Shown here one piece after another: positions 57,738-64,000 of a stretch of 64,000 bases of DNA. The notes beneath the pieces were generated by a model. That model made no database searches, was not told the origin of the DNA, and saw nothing but the letters and a program-made list of their open reading frames with translations. A program made the translations under genes and the position numbers. Each line of letters begins with the position of its first letter. Within the stretch, counting starts at the first letter, position 1. Source of the stretch: Phorcus lineatus (taxonomy: Eukaryota; Mollusca; Gastropoda; Trochida; Trochidae); the NCBI GenBank assembly GCA_921293015.1, contig OV121090.1:35127082-35191081 (forward strand), read 5' to 3'.

Positions 57738-58206
57738 CTAAAGCGATAAAACAGTATTTCTAAACAACATTGCATAATGGATGAACATGGCAAGATTTTG
57801 TAATGTCATTTGATTGGTGCTGCTAACGGGAGTCGAGAATTTTCTAATACATGGATGTGTATAGTAATATCTTTTAGTATATTTGTATCGCAGTGAATGA
57901 TAAGACGGAAAGATGAGAAGGAAATGATATTCATCTTCGATTTCATTTAAATCACAAAGCTTACATATTCTCTCATCTTTTAACATTTATATATCGGCCA
58001 CTGTCAATCAATAGATCGTGAGATAAACATCGGAATCGTGCTAATGATCGCTTAAATTTCTTAATGTTAACACATGTTAAGTATACTTCCTTACGTAAAT
58101 CAGTTTTGAACTTTGAATAATAAATACATTTACTCGACAAAGACATTTTTTCGAACCATGTTTGCAGATACATACATTGCATAGCATATTTTGTAAAATG
58201 AAACAT
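57738..58206 (-). pseudogene. LINE 3' end, reverse-transcriptase C-terminal domain
   Basis: Two overlapping minus-strand frames (57973-58206 and 57738-57986) carry FKRSLARFRCLSHDLLIDSG RYINVKR, then ERICKLCDLNEIEDEYHFLL. The C-x2-C ... H block and preceding arginine-rich stretch form the C-terminal zinc-knuckle region of CR1-like LINEs, common in molluscs. A frame change between the two halves shows that it is dead. It is 5'-truncated, as is usual for LINE copies. Confidence 0.75.
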
Positions 58207-59320
58207 GATATATCTTATCTGTTTGAAGTATTTGCTGACCAGCCAATGTATGGTGTATCAATAATGTATCGTTTAAAAAACAACTTTTGGACTGAAACCT
58301 TAAATAAAACTAATAAAAGAACGTTGTTTATAGAATCATTCATAAAGTTTAAAAAATGGAAAATGTTTATCGTTTTATGGATGAATACGTTGAAATGCCT
58401 CAAGTGCGTGATGGTTCATGTTTTTCTATCCATATACAATAAATTTGTCCTAGACATGAAATAGTTTGCTAAATCAACAAAGCTGTTTTCAGAAAAAACG
58501 TTCTTGGCACAATAAGATCCAAATTACGTTTTTCATGCTCAAGACTTCAATATTTTGATTGATATTTCCGTATCTAACTACAAAATCATTTCGATCACCT
58601 ACTTTTAGAAATGGTCATCCATCCTTTCGGGTTGTTTTCAGTGGTTAGATATACGAGCTTATAACATGTTTGATATAAGAATGTCTCATCGGTGACATAC
58701 AAGCCGATCAGACATTCCAATGTGAAGATGTGAAGTCCCACATGGTCGTCTCTAAACTGGGTCTGTTTGAAGAACAGGAGGTTAAACTACACACTCCTCA
58801 TTATGTGCACTGAATAAGATAATTGTGTGAGATATAGCTTCTATCCAATACCAGACAAATAAACTCGTGTGCTTCCATACTAGGTGCCAATAACTGGCAA
58901 TATTGCGTTGACCTGTAACAAAAGTAAGGTGCTTTCTGCGTCATTGTCTGTATTTCTCATCCTATTCAGTGTCAGTCTTGCCGTCTTCTACTTTACCATT
59001 CACTCCAGGATAAACTATCATGAATACTAAATACTGATTTATGACAGGCTGCTTATGTTCGTATAAAGTGTATGAATCACTGGAGACGTCATCCGTTTGT
59101 AGAATGTCGAGCCTTTACCCATTAGTTAGACAAGACCATTTAAATCTCTGTGAAATCGCGCGAGGTCTGCCTATGATTAAGGGACTCTATGATAAGTACA
59201 TCCGTCTGTGTGGTGGAACATAGTGTGCTGTCTATTTCTGACTAATATATAATGTAATGAAGTCGGACATAAAATGTTTTCAAAAGCTCTCGAGTCTATC
59301 CAATTATATAATTTAATAAT
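58207..59320. other. No gene supported
   Basis: A + strand ORF at 58162-58464 overlaps the LINE region antisense and is probably a by-product. Nothing else was recognised. Confidence 0.3.
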
Positions 59321-59323
59321 CTT

Positions 59324-59350
59324 ATAATAATAATAATAATAATAATAATG
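59324..59350. repeat. (AAT)n microsatellite
   Basis: About nine tandem AAT units. Confidence 0.9.
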
Positions 59351-59693
59351 AGTATTTATAAAGCGCTATATCCATACACATACATCTAGTTTTATATCTT
59401 ATAATTTTGCATGCTTTTCTACCCATAAATAATAGACTCTACACATCTTTTTCTTCTTTGGGGGTATTATTATTGGGATGATAACGTTTATACTTTATAG
59501 GTCATGACAGATTATTTATTTAAGAAAAACACCCGCTTATACGTCGGTGAGACCAAATACAAGCATTTAATGTTCACGTCACGTTCTCAATCTACAGAAA
59601 AGGGTCAGATGCCTCATGAAACATATAATATTCTATTTTTTCATACAAACATTGAAATAAGCACAAAAAGTTGTTTTTTCCCTAAAAACAACA

Positions 59694-59715
59694 CACCCCC
59701 CCCCCCCCCCCCCCC
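59694..59715. repeat. Poly-C tract
   Basis: An almost unbroken run of about 21 C residues. Its length is prone to sequencing error. Confidence 0.9.
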
Positions 59716-59782
59716 TCTTGCTACGGGCCTGCGTTTGATATCGGTAACGTTCACTAAAAAGTTTCCGGGTATGAACTTTTAA

Positions 59783-61395
59783 AGTCAATACTGCACCATC
59801 TTAGTTTTGATAACCGTCTATGTACATGTCAAATTCAAGGTCTTCACGACCAAGACAGCCAAAGGATATAATTCGGAACATATTAAATTTTCAAATTCTT
59901 TATTCATGTTCAATGGATACTTCAAAGGTTACGTATCCGCTTAAATATGTGTTAAATTCTATTTCGACTAAAGCTGGAGGTGTAACAGAGTAACTGTCCA
60001 GACCCACTGCCCGTGGTGTAACAATGAACGTACCAAGAGGCCCCCAGGTTCTCAAGGTGTATAATGAAGGGATGCGCTCCTCCTCGTCTCCTTGTGAACA
60101 AACCGTAAGGTTCTGCAGCGGCTTTACAAGTGTTTAATGAAAAGCTTACCACGGTTAAATCAGATGCTTGGATTTCATCAGGAATTAGTCTAGGCCTTCA
60201 AGCAATCGGATCGTCCAATGAGAGGATGTTAAAGCGAGACTTTAATAATAACGCTGTTATAGAAGTGCCAGTGGTGACCACCGATTGGACTCGGAGATGT
60301 AAATATTACTGTTGGGAGACTTTGCCAAGGGCGTATCTACTCTGTAATTTGTGGTCTGAATGCCAGGAAGGTGTTCTTTCCTCCCTACTCTAGAGCACGA
60401 CAACGAGAAAGAAGCCTGATAAAGTCTACAGTTAATGACACTTTCAAATTATTTCTTACTCTGACATCTACAAGTGCCATTAATATGTGCGTGACCTTTT
60501 GCAAGCTATGGTCGTCGCTTATTATATCGATATCAATAAATGCAATAAATAGCGCGACGTTTCGAGATCATCCTGCTACCTCAGCGTATTAGTAGGCCCT
60601 ATCTCATCAATTGTTGCCCCCATTTTTCTGAGGAATATCAATAAAAAAAACTTTAACTGAAAAGTGGACTTAAACCAAATCTAACTTACATTAAGAATTA
60701 CATAAAGAAAACATATACTATTGACAAATACAACGCTTATACAACTTGCAACTACTCGAAATTTATGGCATTTTGGTCAACCCGTTAATAACCTTTTTTT
60801 TTACCAAGTGTAACACCACAGTGATATACCTGTTCAAGTGAAAATGAAATAAAATCCTAATATTAAAGCCGAGGCTTTAAATTGGATAAAGTAAACATGT
60901 TATATACATTGTTTCCATGATGTTATCAAATTCTGTGTGTCGATGTGTGTCATACAAGTAACTGTACGGACAACAAAAATTGTAACAAAAAACGTATCTC
61001 ATAAATCCATACGGAAATTTTGATTGAGTATAAAAAATAAAAGCTTCACTTTGAAATAAAGAGCTAGATATGCATCCTAAATGCTGCAAAGCCAGCAAAA
61101 GACCTAATAATTATTTTTCAACAAGGAAATCATTTACTTTATACTTGTCGCAATTGTTAGAAAGGTTAATCGGCACCTAGATGATACTCTCGCAACATCG
61201 ACGTACTCGTACCCGTTTGGTACATATTTGGTGCTTGCAATGCTGGAAAATTCGTATCTTACCGTATTTCCTTTCCCGGGCCTTGAATAGAACTCGGAGG
61301 GTAGGAAGTGCTGAACGAAGTAGAGCCCCGGGTTTGAATTCGAGGAAATATGGAAGGTTTGAAAAACAGTTGCCCTGAGATACAAATTACCAATT
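59783..61395. other. No gene recognised
   Basis: Short ORFs at 59952-60152 (-), 60130-60393 (+) and 61134-61385 (-) have no motif or clear splice context. Confidence 0.3.
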
Positions 61396-61397
61396 CC

Positions 61398-61710
61398 GTC
61401 GAAGGGGCGGGATAGCGCAGTGGTAGTTCGGCTTTATTTCAAAAGGTCCGGTGGGATCGAATCCCGCCAGTGGCTCGGCATCTTTGTCTGCAGTTGAGAA
61501 CATTTCCACATGCAGTAAGGTTTGGGTGTATTGCGACACTGAATTTCATCGCAGCACCTTCCATTGTTCGCTAGTTCCAGTCGACATGCTCTTAAGTTTC
61601 ACCGCAATGGTGTTGCGGGATTTCTCCTCCTACAAGCAGCCGTGATATAAGTGAAGTATTATTAAAAGTGGCGTTAAACCCCCAATCATTTACTTGGTGC
61701 CATTTTGGTG
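61398..61710 (+). repeat. tRNA-derived SINE
   Basis: A-box GGGATAGCGCAGTGGTAG near 61408 and B-box GGGATCGAATCCCG near 61453, followed by an unrelated body of about 200 bp. It ends in TATAAGTGAAGTATTATTAA, AAGTGGCGTTAAACCCCCAATCATTT. Head, body and a GGCGTTAAAC tail are the layout of molluscan SINEs. It appears near full length. Confidence 0.75.
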
Positions 61711-63776
61711 GCGGTGGTAAATTATAAGCCCTGAAGCAGGATTCACTTACTTCATAACGGTGTCTGTATCTTCATCGTATCGCAGCATGTCATCAACGAA
61801 CATATACTGGCCACGAAAACTTGACATTTGGCTAATACCACATGGCGATATCAACTGGCAACGGTTAAGCTTTATATTGAATGTAAAGCTCGCAAAGCTT
61901 GTCAATGATTGAACAACTCAAAATAACTTGCAAGAGCCGAACCATACCCTTTTGTTAATGAATGTTTGTATATAAGGTTTCACATGAACACTGACACAGT
62001 CCTTATATGACGTCAGAAGATTTCGCAAAGATACTGTTCTTTTTGTGTATTGACACAAAACATGGGCATATTAGGATTTCTTGTAAAACTACAAACAAGA
62101 AAAAAATAATGTTTACAGTATGAAATTTTTGTTTTAATCCATACCGAATTTATATTTCATAAGAACAAAACTTGCTTGTCTGACAAAATTTAGTGTTAAG
62201 TGTTAATGGCTTAAACGATTTATTTATTAACCCCAAGGATACACCTATATCCATTGCTTTAACAGAATCAGTCCAATTCGCCAATGTTTTCTTTTGCAGA
62301 TGATTATGCCTTATGAACGGGTCAAAGCAGTTTACTTGGGTATTCATACTTAGATAACATCACCCGTGTCAGATTATATCAATCTTTCTTTTCATTATAC
62401 CCAACAAGGATGTATTGTGCTGATTACAACCAAGTATATGTTAGCACGGCAAGACTTGACTAAACGACAACTATTTCCTTGCTAAATACTCCGAAACTTT
62501 CCTCAAGGAATCATGGTTAAATGAAGCAGTTGTAAAATATCTGTATGTAGAAGCAGTTGACTGGCTCAGTGTTTAGACGTCCCTCTGAAACATCAATACT
62601 GTAACACACTAATCAAACTCGGCGATGAAAAACTTGGTTTTCATACACGACTTGGATCGAACGTCTTTTGGTTAGACATGTCTCAAATTTAACAATAAAA
62701 TTTCATAAGAATAAACGATTGACATGAAATAATTACCATATGCATATACATGTATAATTCATGGATGTTTTGAGAGATCAGTTATAAAACTGTTCACAGT
62801 TTGATACTCTCATGAGAATCACATCATTGAATCATGGAGGTACTTTCCTATGCATCATCGATATCGATTTTAGGTTATATAATGCATGCATAATTTTCTC
62901 CCCTTTGCACATATCAAACAGTCAAATTCTTTATATTTGGTCCCCCCTCAACACATTATGTCAGATTTGTGTAGACTCGATGACACGTACCCTGTTCACT
63001 CAGGCGGATACTTGAACATATAATCAAACATACAATATACAAAAATAATGACTGAGTATGTATGCTAACGTAGGGAGATATTACTAGGGCTACATCTGTT
63101 CGGAGACACGTACTAGGGTGAAACATCGAAGCATTTTACAATAGTAAGATAATGCAGCTGGTGTTGTAAACGGAGACATAAAATAGTTAGACTGATTGGA
63201 TACTGTTTGATAACACACTTTATTTCTTTTATCGTAATTGATTCATGTCTAGATATTTAAGTGAGTTTTATATAAACGATGTTTTTTTCCATGTATCTTG
63301 TTTTAATCGAATACAAGTTCACATGTTTATTCTACGTTGTGGGTTGTCAATTTTGATTATCAATATCGGTAATGTGATTATAACGCATTTTATCAAAAGT
63401 TTGTTTGATCTATATAATAAAGTTTAATAAATTGTTTTTGAAATGATGAGAAACAAAATGAAAATCATTTTATGATTTTTGGACAGTTTGAGTACATATA
63501 TTTCCCAAAAACTTAATACAATCCAATTTTTTCTGCTGATCCTCTGTCAAACAATGATTCCGATGATGTTACTCAATGTGTTATATGGGTGTATATAACT
63601 ATCTTTAAGATAATGCATTTCCAAATAAGAAAGGTATATAAAGGTATTCACAGAATATTTCTGAAATAAAGTGCTCTCAAGACTTTGCAGCTAAGGTCCA
63701 TTCATAAATATTAGATTAAACGTTAATTTCTATGGAAGCTCATTGCTGCCAGCAGTGAGAAACATTTACTAAAGTT
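61711..63776. other. No gene recognised
   Basis: AT-rich sequence with short, unrecognised ORFs. Confidence 0.3.
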
Positions 63777-64000
63777 CTAATTAGATGATACTTTTATCTA
63801 ATTAGATGATACCTTTATCTAATTAGATGATATATTCATCTAATTAGATGATATATTCATCTAATTAGATTATACTTTCATCTAATTAGATGATAGTTTC
63901 AACTAATTAGATGATTGTTTCATCTAATTATATGATATTTCATCTAATTAGATCATAGTTTCATCTAATTAGATGATACTTTTATCTAATTAGATGATAC
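63777..64000. repeat. 21-bp tandem array centred on ATCTAATTAGAT
   Basis: Eleven copies of a unit of about 21 bp, each with CTAATTAGAT and usually the full 12-bp palindrome ATCTAATTAGAT. The array runs into the right edge of the window, so its real length is unknown. TAATTA is the core bound by many homeodomains. Confidence 0.95.

Noticed and set aside
58162..58464. 100-codon + strand ORF
   Set aside because: It overlaps the antisense LINE remnant, has no recognisable motif and has AT-rich composition.
63777..64000. Regular short repeats that might suggest a CRISPR array
   Set aside because: The unit is about 21 bp with no unique spacers, and the context is eukaryotic. It is a minisatellite.

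Overview
The window looks like intron-rich, AT-rich animal DNA, most likely from a marine mollusc. The reasons are tRNA-derived SINEs with a 'GGCGTTAAAC...CACTCACT' type tail, a Pearl-like tandem-repeat element, LINE carboxy-terminal domains of a kind common in bivalve and gastropod genomes, and many foldback MITEs. No rRNA, CRISPR or prokaryotic feature is present. Host coding content is thin. I see two intron-less GNAT-type acetyltransferase paralogues on the + strand (4374-4988 and 51927-52553), plus a few doubtful small ORFs.

The space between the two GNAT genes is dominated by a nested set of DNA transposons. A Tc1-type element (ends at 14929 and 45209, TA on both sides, about 30-bp terminal inverted repeats) is split by a second insertion, a 28,921-bp pogo/Tigger-like element at 15714-44634. 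That element has perfect 24-bp terminal inverted repeats and a TA target duplication (15712-15713 and 44635-44636). Removing it together with one TA brings the two Tc1 transposase halves back into one frame of 343 codons with DD34E residues. The large element is therefore a real insertion and probably a young one. A further inverted pair at 11048 and 45452 may be the ends of an older outer element about 4.1 kb long, making a third layer.

The 28.9-kb element is far larger than ordinary pogo elements. Its left end holds an intact 628-residue transposase with psq-type HTH, CENP-B-like HTH, DD35D catalytic core, a charged coiled region and a C-terminal PHD zinc finger. The rest is cargo. From left to right this is a 6.5-kb satellite of about 27 units of 245 bp with an 8-unit higher-order repeat, a 145-bp minisatellite, LINE and mariner remnants, a second array of the 245-bp satellite in reverse orientation, and a candidate six-exon gene on the minus strand (35098-44004) of unknown identity. 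A piece of that gene's first exon is also present in inverted orientation near the transposase (18829-18957).

Outside this block lie dispersed repeats, a large foldback just after the second GNAT gene, a Pearl-like element (49633-50719), MITEs, a decayed LINE 3' end (57738-58206), a tRNA-derived SINE (about 61398-61710), and a 21-bp array built on the palindrome ATCTAATTAGAT that runs off the right edge of the window. Everything was read by eye. No alignment or database search was run.
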